Part shown: one piece after another, positions 1 through 7,963 of the stretch
How positions within the stretch are numbered: position 1 is the first letter of the stretch
Layout: each line of letters starts with the position of its first letter
Origin: Syntrophus sp964555065
Lineage (GTDB): Bacteria > Desulfobacterota > Syntrophia > Syntrophales > Syntrophaceae
Reading direction: 5' to 3'
NCBI GenBank assembly: GCA_964555065.1
Contig: CAZKRB010000027.1
Span: 1-36,859, forward strand
DNA: 36,859 nt
Program-made: the position numbers and the translations under genes
Notes under the pieces: model-generated
What the model saw: the letters and a program-made list of their open reading frames with translations, nothing else
Databases searched by the model: none
What the model was told of the DNA's origin: nothing

Positions 1-140
1 ACCTGGGCATCAGGGACATCCGGCTGGGGCCCAGCCTGCCGGCCTTTGTCACGCCGAACATTCTCAATGTCCTGGTGCAGAACTTCAACATCATGCCCAT
101 CTCGACGCCTGAGGAGGACCTGAAGGCGATCCTGGCCTGA
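1..140 (+). CDS. hcp: Hybrid cluster protein / hydroxylamine reductase, C-terminal fragment
   Basis: Only the last 45 codons are present, in frame from base 3 and ending at TGA 138-140; the gene begins outside the window. The visible tail reads LGIRDIRLGPSLPAFVTPN, then VLVQNFNIMPISTPEEDL, which matches the conserved C-terminus of Hcp (the LGPxLPAF and IxxISTPxxDL signatures). Hcp carries a hybrid Fe-S-O cluster and acts on hydroxylamine or nitric oxide in the cytoplasm of anaerobes. The downstream ferredoxin-like gene would be a natural electron partner. The identification rests on the tail alone but the motif is distinctive. Confidence 0.85.
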   Translation, partial: LGIRDIRLGPSLPAFVTPNILNVLVQNFNIMPISTPEEDLKAILA

Positions 141-165
141 TCGGAAACGAGCTTCCGGCATTCAA

Positions 166-186
166 GCCCCCGCCCCAGGCGGGGGC
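166..186 (+). terminator. GC-rich hairpin after hcp
   Basis: A perfect 9-bp stem (GCCCCCGCC / GGCGGGGGC) with a CCA loop starts 25 bases after the hcp stop. No T-run follows, so it is not a textbook intrinsic terminator. It may terminate or attenuate weakly, or protect the 3' end of the hcp message. The remainder of this roughly 300-base gap, up to the ferredoxin gene, contains a TTGACA at 392-397 without a matching -10 box, and nothing else I can name. Confidence 0.45.
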
Positions 187-437
187 GCCCCCGGAAAAGC
201 CCGGTGAGTGCGGGGGAAACAAGAAACAAATGACGGAAAAGCCGTGACCCGATCCCGAATCCCCGTCCGGACGCCATTTCCAGCGGCTGGACAGGGTCTT
301 GAAGTCGAGACGGGGAAGGTGAAATCATGAAAGAGGCGGCTTGATTTTGGATAGGGTCCGGATACGCTGAAAATTGTTCCATCCACAACGATTGACAAGA
401 TCTCGAACATCAGGGTCGGGACCTCCAAGGGGGAACG

Positions 438-1130
438 ATGAAAACCATTCGCAAAATCATAGAAATCGATGAAGAGCTCTGCAACGGCTGCGGGCAGTGC
501 ATTTCCGCCTGCGCGGAAAGCGCCCTGGCCCTGGTGAACGGCAAGGCCAGGGTCGTCTCCGACAACCTCTGCGACGGCCTCGGCGCCTGCATCGGGGATT
601 GCCCCACGGGCGCTTTGAAAATCGTGGAGAGGGAGGCGGAGGGCTTTGACGAGGAGGCCGTGGAACTTGCCCGCCGCTGTCCGTCCTCACAGGTGACTTC
701 CATCAGCCCCACGGCAGTCCCCTCCTCCAGGCCCCGCGAGTCGGCCCTTTCCCACTGGCCGGTCAAGATCCGGCTGATCCCGGAAAACGTCCCCTTTCTT
801 CAGGGCGCCGATCTCCTCGTGGTGGCGGATTGCGTCCCCGTGGCCTTCCCCGATCTGCACGGGAAACTCCTCCCCGGAAAGGTCGTCATGGTGGGCTGCC
901 CCAAGTTTGATGAGACCGCCCCCTACGTGGAAAAGTTTGCCGGAATTTTCCGGAATGCCGGTGTGAAGGACGTCACGGTGGCGATCATGGAGGTCCCCTG
1001 CTGCTCCGGCCTGCCGCGAATCGTGCAGAGGGGAATGGATCTCGCCGGCGTCCGTATCCCCCTGGACGTGGTGGTGATCAGCCGCCAGGGAAAAACGGTC
1101 GAACAAGGGGATACCCTTCCCTGCCTCTAA
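438..1130 (+). CDS. 4Fe-4S ferredoxin-type protein linked to Hcp
   Basis: A 230-residue cytoplasmic iron-sulfur protein. Residues 15-25 hold CNGCGQCISAC, a complete first ferredoxin motif. Residues 45-56 hold CDGLGACIGDCP, where the second cysteine position is Leu48, so the second site keeps three of four ligands and may bind a 3Fe-4S or labile cluster. The C-terminal 130 residues contain further cysteines (VGCPKF, VPCCSG, LPCL) that could bind another cofactor. The start is ATG behind AAGGGGGA. It lies between hcp and a cupin gene on the same strand, so an electron-transfer role to Hcp under nitrosative or oxidative stress is likely but inferred. Related proteins are usually annotated only as 4Fe-4S binding protein. 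Confidence 0.85.
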   Translation: MKTIRKIIEIDEELCNGCGQCISACAESALALVNGKARVVSDNLCDGLGACIGDCPTGALKIVEREAEGFDEEAVELARRCPSSQVTSISPTAVPSSRPRESALSHWPVKIRLIPENVPFLQGADLLVVADCVPVAFPDLHGKLLPGKVVMVGCPKFDETAPYVEKFAGIFRNAGVKDVTVAIMEVPCCSGLPRIVQRGMDLAGVRIPLDVVVISRQGKTVEQGDTLPCL

Positions 1131-1239
1131 GGGCGGCAGGAAAAGCCGGAAAAACAGAGGCGAAACGGCAAGGGCCGGAAAGCCCGCTTAAAAAGAAAAG
1201 ATAAACCCCAAGAAAGATCAACCCCAAGGAGGTTTTCTC

Positions 1240-1572
1240 ATGGAAAAGACTGGAGAGAAAGAGAAGGGAGTCCCCTTCAACCTGGAAAAGGAAGTCGAAT
1301 ACGCGGCAGGCTCGGTGGTCAGCAAAACCCTGCTGAACCGAACGGCGGGAACCGTCACCCTCTTTTCCTTCGATGCGGGCCAGGGGCTGAGCGAGCACAC
1401 CGCCCCGTATGATGCCATGGTCACGATCCTCGATGGAGAGGCGAAAATTACCCTCGGCGGCAAACCGCAGACCGTGGCGGCAGGCGAGATGCTGATCATG
1501 CCGGCCAACGTTCCCCACGCCCTGGCAGCGGAGAAGCCCTTCAAGATGCTGCTGGTCATGATCCGGGGGTAA
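1240..1572 (+). CDS. Small single-domain cupin protein
   Basis: A 110-residue single cupin domain starting at ATG after a strong AAGGAGG. The two cupin motifs are recognisable: SEHTAPYDAMVTILDGEA (residues 51-68) and GEMLIMPANVPHAL (82-95). Motif 1 keeps only His53 of the usual HxH pair and motif 2 keeps His93, so metal binding would be atypical. It ends the hcp-ferredoxin-cupin unit, about 110 bases after the ferredoxin stop. Small cupins beside hcp may be sensors or detoxification accessories, but substrate and role cannot be read from the sequence. Confidence 0.85.
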   Translation: MEKTGEKEKGVPFNLEKEVEYAAGSVVSKTLLNRTAGTVTLFSFDAGQGLSEHTAPYDAMVTILDGEAKITLGGKPQTVAAGEMLIMPANVPHALAAEKPFKMLLVMIRG

Positions 1573-1573
1573 C

Positions 1574-1595
1574 CGGAGCGGCCGCGGCCGCTCCG
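1574..1595 (+). terminator. Perfect GC palindrome directly after the cupin stop
   Basis: An 11-bp arm (CGGAGCGGCCG) is followed immediately by its exact reverse complement, starting two bases after the cupin stop codon. Such a stem would end or protect the hcp-ferredoxin-cupin transcript. There is no T-run, so intrinsic termination is unproven. Confidence 0.45.
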
Positions 1596-1625
1596 AAGGC
1601 TGCGCCGGGGGGAAAGAAGGGCAGG

Positions 1626-1646
1626 GAAAAGGCCCCCGCACCGGGG
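1626..1646 (-). terminator. Probable weak intrinsic terminator of the GNAT-DUF1460 pair
   Basis: Read on the minus strand, CCCCG-GTG-CGGGG forms a 5-bp stem shortly after the DUF1460 stop and is followed by GCCTTTT. The stem is short but GC-only and the T-run is present. It sits between two convergent transcription units. Confidence 0.45.
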
Positions 1647-1652
1647 TCGCCT

Positions 1653-2465
1653 CTATAACGGCCTCGCCACCATCACCCCGGTGCGTCCCCTCTTTTTCCC
1701 CAGGTAGCCGTAAAGCGTTTCCGTGCTGACCAGCACTTTTCCCGCCGCACTGGAGGCGTGCAGGAGATGAACCCGGCGGCGCCGCCGGAGGGCGATTCCC
1801 ACGTGGGTCACATCCATGCCCGCCAGGTCGGTGGTTATTGCCAGCAGATCGCCGTCCAGTATCCGTCCCTCGGCCAAGCGCATGCGCTCGCGGGGAAGGT
1901 AGACCAGCTGCCGGGCGGAAATCCGCCGTTCGATCTCCTCCAGCTGCCGGTAAACTTCCGCCTCCGCCAAGGCCGGATAGCGTTCCCGATGGCGCGTCAT
2001 ATAGAAGACAGGCTTCCCCAGGGGCTGCCCGCCCAGGCCCTCCGTCATGTTGCGGATAAACCCCTTCCCTTCGGCATCGGCAAGCCAGTCGGAGAAATAA
2101 TGGAGCCGGGAGGCATAACCGGAAAGGATTCCCCGACGATAGCGGAGTCGCTGGAGGTTTGCGGCGTAATCGGCAAAGTCCGCCGCTCCCGTGCGGACCA
2201 GCCGGGCCAGAACCAGGGCGTTTTCCACCAGGGTGAAGCAGTCCAGTTCCCGGAGATTGATGGTCAGCCGCTCGGGACCGTTCCGCTCCAGGGTGTTCGC
2301 GCCATAGGGACGGTCCAGAAAGGCGAGACCGGCAGCCGCGACACACGTCCCGGAGGACAGAGCATCCTCCTGCCCGTGCGCCAGCATCGCAACCATTTCC
2401 CGAAAAAGCCGGACATCCTCCGGAGCGCAAGCGACGGCTTTTTCCCTTTCCCCATCATCGGTCAT
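1653..2465 (-). CDS. DUF1460 family protein (NlpC/P60-clan amidase-like)
   Basis: A 270-residue protein of the DUF1460 family, related to NlpC/P60 cysteine peptidases and amidases that act on peptidoglycan. The catalytic triad can be proposed as Cys76 in LRELDCFTLVENA, His221 in DVTHVGIAL and perhaps Asp206 in ILDGDLLAI. The start is the ATG at 2465-2463, which overlaps the TGA of the upstream GNAT gene (ATGA), implying translational coupling. A longer open frame extends upstream but would run inside the GNAT gene. No signal peptide is visible, which is odd for a cell-wall enzyme: it may act in the cytoplasm on recycled wall fragments or have another substrate. Confidence 0.8.
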   Translation of the reverse strand: MTDDGEREKAVACAPEDVRLFREMVAMLAHGQEDALSSGTCVAAAGLAFLDRPYGANTLERNGPERLTINLRELDCFTLVENALVLARLVRTGAADFADYAANLQRLRYRRGILSGYASRLHYFSDWLADAEGKGFIRNMTEGLGGQPLGKPVFYMTRHRERYPALAEAEVYRQLEEIERRISARQLVYLPRERMRLAEGRILDGDLLAITTDLAGMDVTHVGIALRRRRRVHLLHASSAAGKVLVSTETLYGYLGKKRGRTGVMVARPL

Positions 2466-3028
2466 GAAATCCCGCCATCCTTCCGCTGGACATCCAGATG
2501 AACAATCAGCTTCAGCATTTTGTCCTCCACCTCGCCGGTAACCCGATAGCCGCAATCTTTGAAGAGCTCGCGGACATGGACATTCTCCCGCAGGATGTCG
2601 GCTTCCAGCGCGTGGATTTTCGCGTTTCGGGCAAGTTCGGCAAGATGAACCAGCAGGGCTTTTCCCACTCCTTTTCCCTGGTATTTATCCATCACCAGGA
2701 GACCGATTTCAGCAACAGATTTTCCCGGCTCTTCACGGATGACGATATAGCGGCCAACGCCGACAAGCTGTTCGGCATCGATTTCCGGAAGAAGGGCAAC
2801 CAGAGCCACATGATGGACAAAATCCACTTCGGTGAAATAAGCCAGTTCGGCGGCCGTCAGCTCCTTTTTGTCGGCCAGGAATCGCAGATGGACGGATTCA
2901 TGGCTCAACTGGCGGAAGAAAGCCACCAGGGCGATTTTATCGTCAGGCCGGATGCTCCGGATCTGCAGGCGAAAGCCGTCGGGCAGAACAAGCTCCCTCT
3001 GATAATTCCGCACCGATTCAGGATCCAT
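2462..3028 (-). CDS. GNAT family N-acetyltransferase
   Basis: A 188-residue single GNAT domain. The acetyl-CoA binding signature is VMDKYQGKGVGKALL, with Q117-x-x-G120-x-G122. The beginning (LQIRSIRPDDKIALVAFFRQL) resembles the start of the C-terminal GNAT domain of the Pat-type protein at 14061-16769 (RPIKPEDEPLAREFLSSL), so the two look paralogous. An AGGGAG Shine-Dalgarno lies just before the ATG. It is divergent from the acyl-CoA synthetase at 3460 and overlaps the DUF1460 gene by 4 bases. Protein lysine acetylation is a plausible role, but the substrate is unknown. Confidence 0.85.
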   Translation of the reverse strand: MDPESVRNYQRELVLPDGFRLQIRSIRPDDKIALVAFFRQLSHESVHLRFLADKKELTAAELAYFTEVDFVHHVALVALLPEIDAEQLVGVGRYIVIREEPGKSVAEIGLLVMDKYQGKGVGKALLVHLAELARNAKIHALEADILRENVHVRELFKDCGYRVTGEVEDKMLKLIVHLDVQRKDGGIS

Positions 3029-3459
3029 GATTGACTCCCTGGGGATGCCCCCGGATCTTTTCTTCCCTTTTTCAATTTATCGAAAGATCAACCCCGGTGC
3101 AATGGACAATAAAAAATAAATGCGGAATGAAGAGGTTGCAACGATCAGAGAGGGGGTTTTCGGTTCGGTACTTCGTCCGATCAGGCGAGAGGAAATCGCC
3201 CGGTCCGTCCACGGCGATGCCTCTTTAGAAATACCAGCGGGAAAATTCTCTTTTGGCCGGTTTTAGCTTGACATTGGCGCCGCTTCTTCCAATACTTTTT
3301 CTATTTTCAGACCGCTAGGCTTCCCGGCTGCAAGCCGCATTCGGCCGTCGGCCCCTTGCCGATCATCGAGGCGAACCGGGCGTCACGATGCTGGCGGGAT
3401 CTACCGCGGATAGGATTTTTGAAAAGGAGACTGCGACTCTCGCAGAAAAGGAGCAGGCC
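3029..3459. other. Divergent intergenic region between the GNAT and acyl-CoA synthetase genes
   Basis: No gene is supported here. It contains the sigma-70 type promoter annotated separately at 3268-3296 and two short inverted repeats in the likely leader: CGGCT-GCA-AGCCG near 3327 and GGCCG-T-CGGCC near 3343. An in-frame upstream extension of the synthetase from ATG 3388 has no ribosome binding site and weaker codon bias. The promoter of the divergent GNAT gene was not recognised. Confidence 0.5.
3268..3296 (+). promoter_or_regulatory. Sigma-70 type promoter for the acyl-CoA synthetase
   Basis: A perfect TTGACA (3268-3273), a 17-base spacer and AATACT (3291-3296, four of six matches to TATAAT). 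The predicted start is near 3303, leaving a leader of about 157 bases to the preferred GTG start. Confidence 0.55.
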
Positions 3460-5562
3460 GTGAGAACTTTGTTTTACCCGCAGAGCATGGTGGTGGTGGG
3501 AGCTTCTCCCCGGAAGAAGAATCTGGGGCATCTGATCATTCTGAACAATGTCCGGCTGGAGTGCAAGGTCCGGCTTTACGGAGTGAGCTCCGAGGAGGGG
3601 GAGATCGCCGGTGTGCGCATCTACAAGGATTTTGCGAGCCTTCCGGAAACGCCGGATGTCGCCCTCTTCATCACCCCGGCAGCCGCCATCCCGGAGCTGC
3701 TCGAAGAATGCGGGAAGCGGGGAATCCGCCGCGCGGTGATCGAGTCCAGCGGCTTCAGCGAATTTTCCCATGACGAAAACGACACCCTGGAGGAACGGGT
3801 CCTGAAAATCGCCGATCGCTACGGCATCCGCTTCGTGGGCCCCAACTGCATCGGCATCGTCAACTACGATCTCAACCTGGTCATGCCCTTTCTTCTCTAC
3901 AGCAGGAGCCTGCCCGGCGGGCGGGTGGGCATTATCTCCCAGAGCGGCGGCCTCGGACACATCTACCTGGAGAGCCTGCCGGAAAACGCCGTTCGGCCGG
4001 GGAAGATGGTCAGCATGGGCAACAAACTCCAGCTCGATGAAACGGACTTTCTTTCCTATTTTCTGGAAGACGAAGCGACCGACCAGGTGGTCGTTTACCT
4101 GGAGGGCTTCAAGCGGGGCCGGGAGTTCTTCCGCACCGCGCTGTCTGCCTCCAAACCCATCATCCTCCAGAAGGCCAACCGCAACCCGATCAGCGCCAAC
4201 ATCGCCCGCTCCCATACCGCCGCCCTGTCCGCCAGCGATGACGTGGTCGACGGATTCTGCCGCCAGGCGGCCGTCATCCGTGTGGAAGACGAGGAAGAGG
4301 CGATTCGGGCCGTGAAAATCCTCCAGCAGCCCCTGATGCGGGGCCGGCGGATCGCCGTTCTCTCCCGCTCCGGCGGCCATGCCGTCATCACCGCCGATGC
4401 CTGCTCCCAATACGGCTTTGACCTTGTCCCCTTTCCCGAAAGCTTCTTTGAGCGGCTCAACACGCTCTACCAACGGCGGGTCATCGCCGCCCAGAACCCC
4501 CTCGACCTGGGGGAAATCTTCGATTACCGCCTCTACGCCCGGATCCTGGAAGAGGCGCTGAAGCTCGAAGAAGTCGACGGCGTCATTTTCAATCACGTCT
4601 ACCAGTCCCATTACGAGTCCGATATGTCTAGAACCTTTTTGGGGGAACTGGATTCCCTGACCCGGAAATACAACAAGCCCGCAGCCGTGGCCGTCCTCAC
4701 CGACGCTGCGGAAACCCGGGATCTCATGACACGCTACCCCATTTATATCAGCCCCCTGTCGGCGGTGAGAGCCCTCCATCTTTCCGCAACCTACGCGGAA
4801 CAGAAAGCGAAGCGGGACGCCCGGGGTGAGACCCCGAGCTTTTCCTTCGCCCTGACGGAGCTGCAGGCGCATCTCGACCGCTTCGTCCGGGAACAGCGCC
4901 ATCCCCTGGCCGATGAATGCATCGAGCTGCTGAAGGCCGCAGATCTGAGCTTCGTCCGAAGCTTCAGAATCACCGAGGCCTCCGATCTGGAAGACAAAGA
5001 ACTCGCCTTTCCCGTGGCGCTGAAACTTCTTTCGCACCAGGCCTCGCACAAGTCGGACGTCGGGGGAGTGCGGCTGAACCTCCCGGACCGTGCGGCACTG
5101 GCGCAGGCCATGGCGGAAATGCGTGACTCGCTGGCGGAGCATCATCGGGAACTGCCGGTGGAAGGATTCCTGGTGCAGGAAATGGCTCCCGGGGGAGGGC
5201 TGGAATGCTTTGTCGGCGGGTGCCAGGATCCCGTTTTCGGCCCCGTCGTCGTGGCCGGCCTGGGGGGGATTTATCTGGAAATCTTCCGGGATTCGGCCGT
5301 CCGCATCGCCCCGGTGACGCCGGCGGAAGCCCGGGACATGCTGCGGGAACTCCGGGCGTGGCCGATTCTCCAGGGAAGCCGCGGTCAGGCTCCCCGCGAT
5401 GTGGAGGCCCTGGCAGACCTCATCTGCCGGGTAGCCGGCCTGCTTACGGAAGCCCCCCTGATCGCTGAAATCGACTTGAATCCCGTTTTCGTCCATGCCG
5501 AAGACCAGGGGATCTCGCTGACCGACGCCCGCCTTCTCATCTCCCGGAATGGCTCAAGATGA
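3460..5562 (+). CDS. ADP-forming acetate/acyl-CoA synthetase, fused alpha-beta form
   Basis: NDP-forming acyl-CoA synthetase that interconverts an acyl-CoA plus ADP and phosphate with the free acid plus ATP, an energy-conserving step in anaerobes. Order: CoA-binding Rossmann domain (VVVGASPRKKNLG), ligase domain, and C-terminal ATP-grasp (VALKLLSHQASHKSDVGGV, later EIDLNPVFV). The phospho-histidine is present in the SHTAAL motif (His252 from the chosen start). I chose GTG at 3460 because AAAAGGAG lies 6 bases upstream and the protein then begins just before the family's usual LF-P-S start. The alternative ATG at 3388 adds 24 residues but has no Shine-Dalgarno. Acyl specificity cannot be told from sequence. 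It is convergent with flgL. Confidence 0.87.
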   Translation: MRTLFYPQSMVVVGASPRKKNLGHLIILNNVRLECKVRLYGVSSEEGEIAGVRIYKDFASLPETPDVALFITPAAAIPELLEECGKRGIRRAVIESSGFSEFSHDENDTLEERVLKIADRYGIRFVGPNCIGIVNYDLNLVMPFLLYSRSLPGGRVGIISQSGGLGHIYLESLPENAVRPGKMVSMGNKLQLDETDFLSYFLEDEATDQVVVYLEGFKRGREFFRTALSASKPIILQKANRNPISANIARSHTAALSASDDVVDGFCRQAAVIRVEDEEEAIRAVKILQQPLMRGRRIAVLSRSGGHAVITADACSQYGFDLVPFPESFFERLNTLYQRRVIAAQNPLDLGEIFDYRLYARILEEALKLEEVDGVIFNHVYQSHYESDMSRTFLGELDSLTRKYNKPAAVAVLTDAAETRDLMTRYPIYISPLSAVRALHLSATYAEQKAKRDARGETPSFSFALTELQAHLDRFVREQRHPLADECIELLKAADLSFVRSFRITEASDLEDKELAFPVALKLLSHQASHKSDVGGVRLNLPDRAALAQAMAEMRDSLAEHHRELPVEGFLVQEMAPGGGLECFVGGCQDPVFGPVVVAGLGGIYLEIFRDSAVRIAPVTPAEARDMLRELRAWPILQGSRGQAPRDVEALADLICRVAGLLTEAPLIAEIDLNPVFVHAEDQGISLTDARLLISRNGSR

Positions 5563-5593
5563 GGTAAATACGAAAAGGAAAGAGGGAAAGAGA

Positions 5594-6448
5594 TTAAAGA
5601 AGATCCGACAATTTGGTCATTTTCAGCACGCTGGCCACGGCCTCAAGAGTCACTTCATAGGCCGTCTGCTGGGTCTGCAGCCGGATGGCCGCTTCTTCCC
5701 TGCTTCCCACCTCAGCCTCGGAAATGCGGTCTTCCGCATGGGTCATGAGTTTTTTCAGTTGAACTCTTTTGTCCTCCAGCTGCTTCTGGGTGTTCGCCAG
5801 GGAAACCTGTTCGGCTTCAAAGGCCGACGTCGCCTCGGCAAAAGCCTGTGTCAGGTCCACATTCCGATTGCCGTTCTGGATGGCGGTAATCGCCTGGCTC
5901 AGGACGGAAAGGGCCTTGCCGAAGATTGTGTCCCCGCTGCTGTTCAGGGTGATCGAACTGCCTTCCCCGGCAATAATGGTCTTCTCCTGAGAGTTTCCCT
6001 GATAGACTCCCGCCGACGAAAAAGGCGCCGTATCGGAAAGGCTGCCGCTGTAGAGGTAACCGGACCCGGACTTTGAGTTGGCAAGATCCAGGACCTGGGC
6101 GTAAATGTTCTCCATGGTTTTCAGATAACCGTCGCTCGTGGCCTGATCCGCCGTCGCAATGGACGACATGATATCCTGGGCCTGAGCCAGCATACCGCCC
6201 GCCGTTTCGAGGGTCGCGCTGCTGGTCTTGATCCAGGTCTCGGCCTGCGCGAGATTCGACTCATACTGCCCGTATCGGGAAAGCGACGCCCGATCAGACA
6301 AAATCCGGCCAGCGGCGGAAGGATCATCGGAGGGCTTGTTGAGCCGCTTGCCGGAGGCAACAACGTTCGAGGCATCGTTGAGCCTTCCCAACTGCCGTTC
6401 CGTCAAATGCGCCATGTTGTTCACCATCATGCTGCGGGTAATTCTCAT
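5594..6448 (-). CDS. flgL: Flagellar hook-filament junction protein FlgL
   Basis: A 284-residue protein of the flagellin/FlgL family, the second junction protein (HAP3) between hook and filament, exported by the flagellar type III system. The N-terminal D0/D1 helix MRITRSMMVNNMAHLTERQL, then GKRLNKPSDDPSAAGRIL, is typical of FlgL, and the C-terminal helix ends VASVLKMTKLSDLL. The start is ATG 6448, placed behind GGAAGGAGGG; a longer frame reaching 6532 lacks support. The gene follows flgK with about 80 bases between them and is the last gene of the flgD-E-K-L unit. No terminator is visible between its stop and the convergent synthetase gene. Confidence 0.92.
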   Translation of the reverse strand: MRITRSMMVNNMAHLTERQLGRLNDASNVVASGKRLNKPSDDPSAAGRILSDRASLSRYGQYESNLAQAETWIKTSSATLETAGGMLAQAQDIMSSIATADQATSDGYLKTMENIYAQVLDLANSKSGSGYLYSGSLSDTAPFSSAGVYQGNSQEKTIIAGEGSSITLNSSGDTIFGKALSVLSQAITAIQNGNRNVDLTQAFAEATSAFEAEQVSLANTQKQLEDKRVQLKKLMTHAEDRISEAEVGSREEAAIRLQTQQTAYEVTLEAVASVLKMTKLSDLL

Positions 6449-6528
6449 GCGTTCCTTCCCTCCTTCCCTGGCGTCCCTTCTCTCTTTCCGTTGATTCCGC
6501 GGATTTCGCGGATTCAGACATTCCTTGA

Positions 6529-7908
6529 TCACATGCGAATCAGCGTCTGCATCAGTTCGTCCAAGGCGGTCATGATCTTCGCCGCCGCTTCATAGGCATG
6601 CTGATACAGAATGAGTTTGGCCATTTCCTCGTCCGTGGACACTCCGGAGACGGACAGGCAGGCGTTGGTATAATACGCCTGGATGTTCGCTTGACTTTCG
6701 TAACCGGTTTGGGCGGCCCGGACGGAGTCGCCGATTCCACTGACCAGGGAAGCGTAATAATCGATGAAGGTTGTCGTGCCGCCGGTCATCTGCCGGCTGT
6801 TTTGAAGTTCCGCAATCGCCCTGGCGTTGGAGCCGTCTCCGGCGCCTCCCCCGGCGGCAGCCGCCGCGATTTTTCCCGGATCACCGGCAACGACGGAATT
6901 GACCTTAATGTCGGCCGCACCGGAGCCGGTGAAAAAGGGAACCTCTTCATTGTTGCCGTAAAGATCATCGCCGCTTTTATGAAGTCCGTTGACGCCGGAG
7001 ATGACCGCTCCGGCCAGATCCTCCAACTGCTCCCGATAGCTTGCAACGCTCTCCCGAATTTCCAGGTATCCCCCCAGTTTTCCGCTGGAGATTTCCCCCG
7101 TTATATCGGGCGCATTCCCGGCTCCGTCCGTCCAAGTCACCTTCAGCAGTCCCGTGGTCGGATCGGCTGCGGTAGACAGCTTGTGGGTTGTTATCCCGTC
7201 CGCTTCCACCAGGTCGGCGCCGTTGGCCAGTTGCAGGCTCACCTGGCCGGCCTCGTTGGTGGATACCTTGACGTCGACCAGCGAGGAAAGCTCCTGAACC
7301 AGGGCATCGAGCTTGTCCCGAAGAGGGTTGGCGTTCTGCCGGGAGACATCCAGGAACAGCAGGTCCTGATTGGCATCGGCAATCTGCTGCACAAGATCAT
7401 TGATCTTCGCCACCGACTCCTCGATGCCGCCCTCAATCCCCGAGGAGATTTCGGAGAGCTGCACACTCATGGCGTTAAAGGTGTCCGCCAGGGTATCGGC
7501 AGAGGAGGCCAGGACGGAACGGGCCGTGGAACCGGAGGGATCGTTGACCACCTCCTGCCAGGCGTTCCAGAATTCATTCATGGCGGAACTGAGCCCGCTG
7601 CCATCCGCTTCGGAAAAGACCTGTTCGAGAGAGGAGAGCACCTCCGCCTCCACGCCCGATTTGCCGAGTTCCTGGTTGGCGGTGCGAAGCTGCGCGGTGA
7701 GAAAGGAGTCGCTGGACCGCTTGATGGCGGAAACATCGACGCCGTATCCCGTTCCGTCGGCGGCGATTTTCTCCCTGATGACGGCGGTCTGCCTCGCGTA
7801 TCCGGCGGACTCGGCATTGGCGATGTTGGTGCTCGTCACATCGATCGCCACGGAATAGGTATTCAGGGCGCTCAATGAGGAGTAGACCGTTCCCGAAATT
7901 GTGGCCAT
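6529..7908 (-). CDS. flgK: Flagellar hook-associated protein FlgK
   Basis: A 459-residue hook-associated protein 1, joining hook and filament. The N-terminus contains the rod/hook family signature (SSLSALNTYSVAIDVTSTN, then IANAESAGYARQ) and the C-terminus ends in the matching helix (YQHAYEAAAKIMTALDELMQ). A Ser/Gly/Ala-rich middle domain is usual. It starts at ATG 7908 behind AAGGGAGAG. Its order between flgE and flgL and its shared strand fit a hook/junction operon headed by the sigma-54 promoter upstream of flgD. The length is within the family range, slightly short. Confidence 0.93.
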   Translation of the reverse strand: MATISGTVYSSLSALNTYSVAIDVTSTNIANAESAGYARQTAVIREKIAADGTGYGVDVSAIKRSSDSFLTAQLRTANQELGKSGVEAEVLSSLEQVFSEADGSGLSSAMNEFWNAWQEVVNDPSGSTARSVLASSADTLADTFNAMSVQLSEISSGIEGGIEESVAKINDLVQQIADANQDLLFLDVSRQNANPLRDKLDALVQELSSLVDVKVSTNEAGQVSLQLANGADLVEADGITTHKLSTAADPTTGLLKVTWTDGAGNAPDITGEISSGKLGGYLEIRESVASYREQLEDLAGAVISGVNGLHKSGDDLYGNNEEVPFFTGSGAADIKVNSVVAGDPGKIAAAAAGGGAGDGSNARAIAELQNSRQMTGGTTTFIDYYASLVSGIGDSVRAAQTGYESQANIQAYYTNACLSVSGVSTDEEMAKLILYQHAYEAAAKIMTALDELMQTLIRM

Positions 7909-7963
7909 AGGTTATCTCTCCCTTTCCGCTGGGTTAAATCTTTTCCCCACCCGCCGAACCGCC

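Noticed and set aside
392..420. Sigma-70 promoter before the ferredoxin gene
   Set aside because: TTGACA is perfect but the bases 17-18 further on (GTCGGG) do not resemble a -10 box. An HcpR/FNR-type palindrome was also looked for and not found.
1078..2430. A 450-codon minus-strand frame over ferredoxin, cupin and DUF1460
   Set aside because: It crosses three supported genes on both strands and has no motif.
3307..5496. A 729-codon open frame antisense to the acyl-CoA synthetase
   Set aside because: It mirrors a well-defined enzyme in GC-rich DNA, has no family resemblance and no ribosome site; long antisense frames are expected at high GC3.
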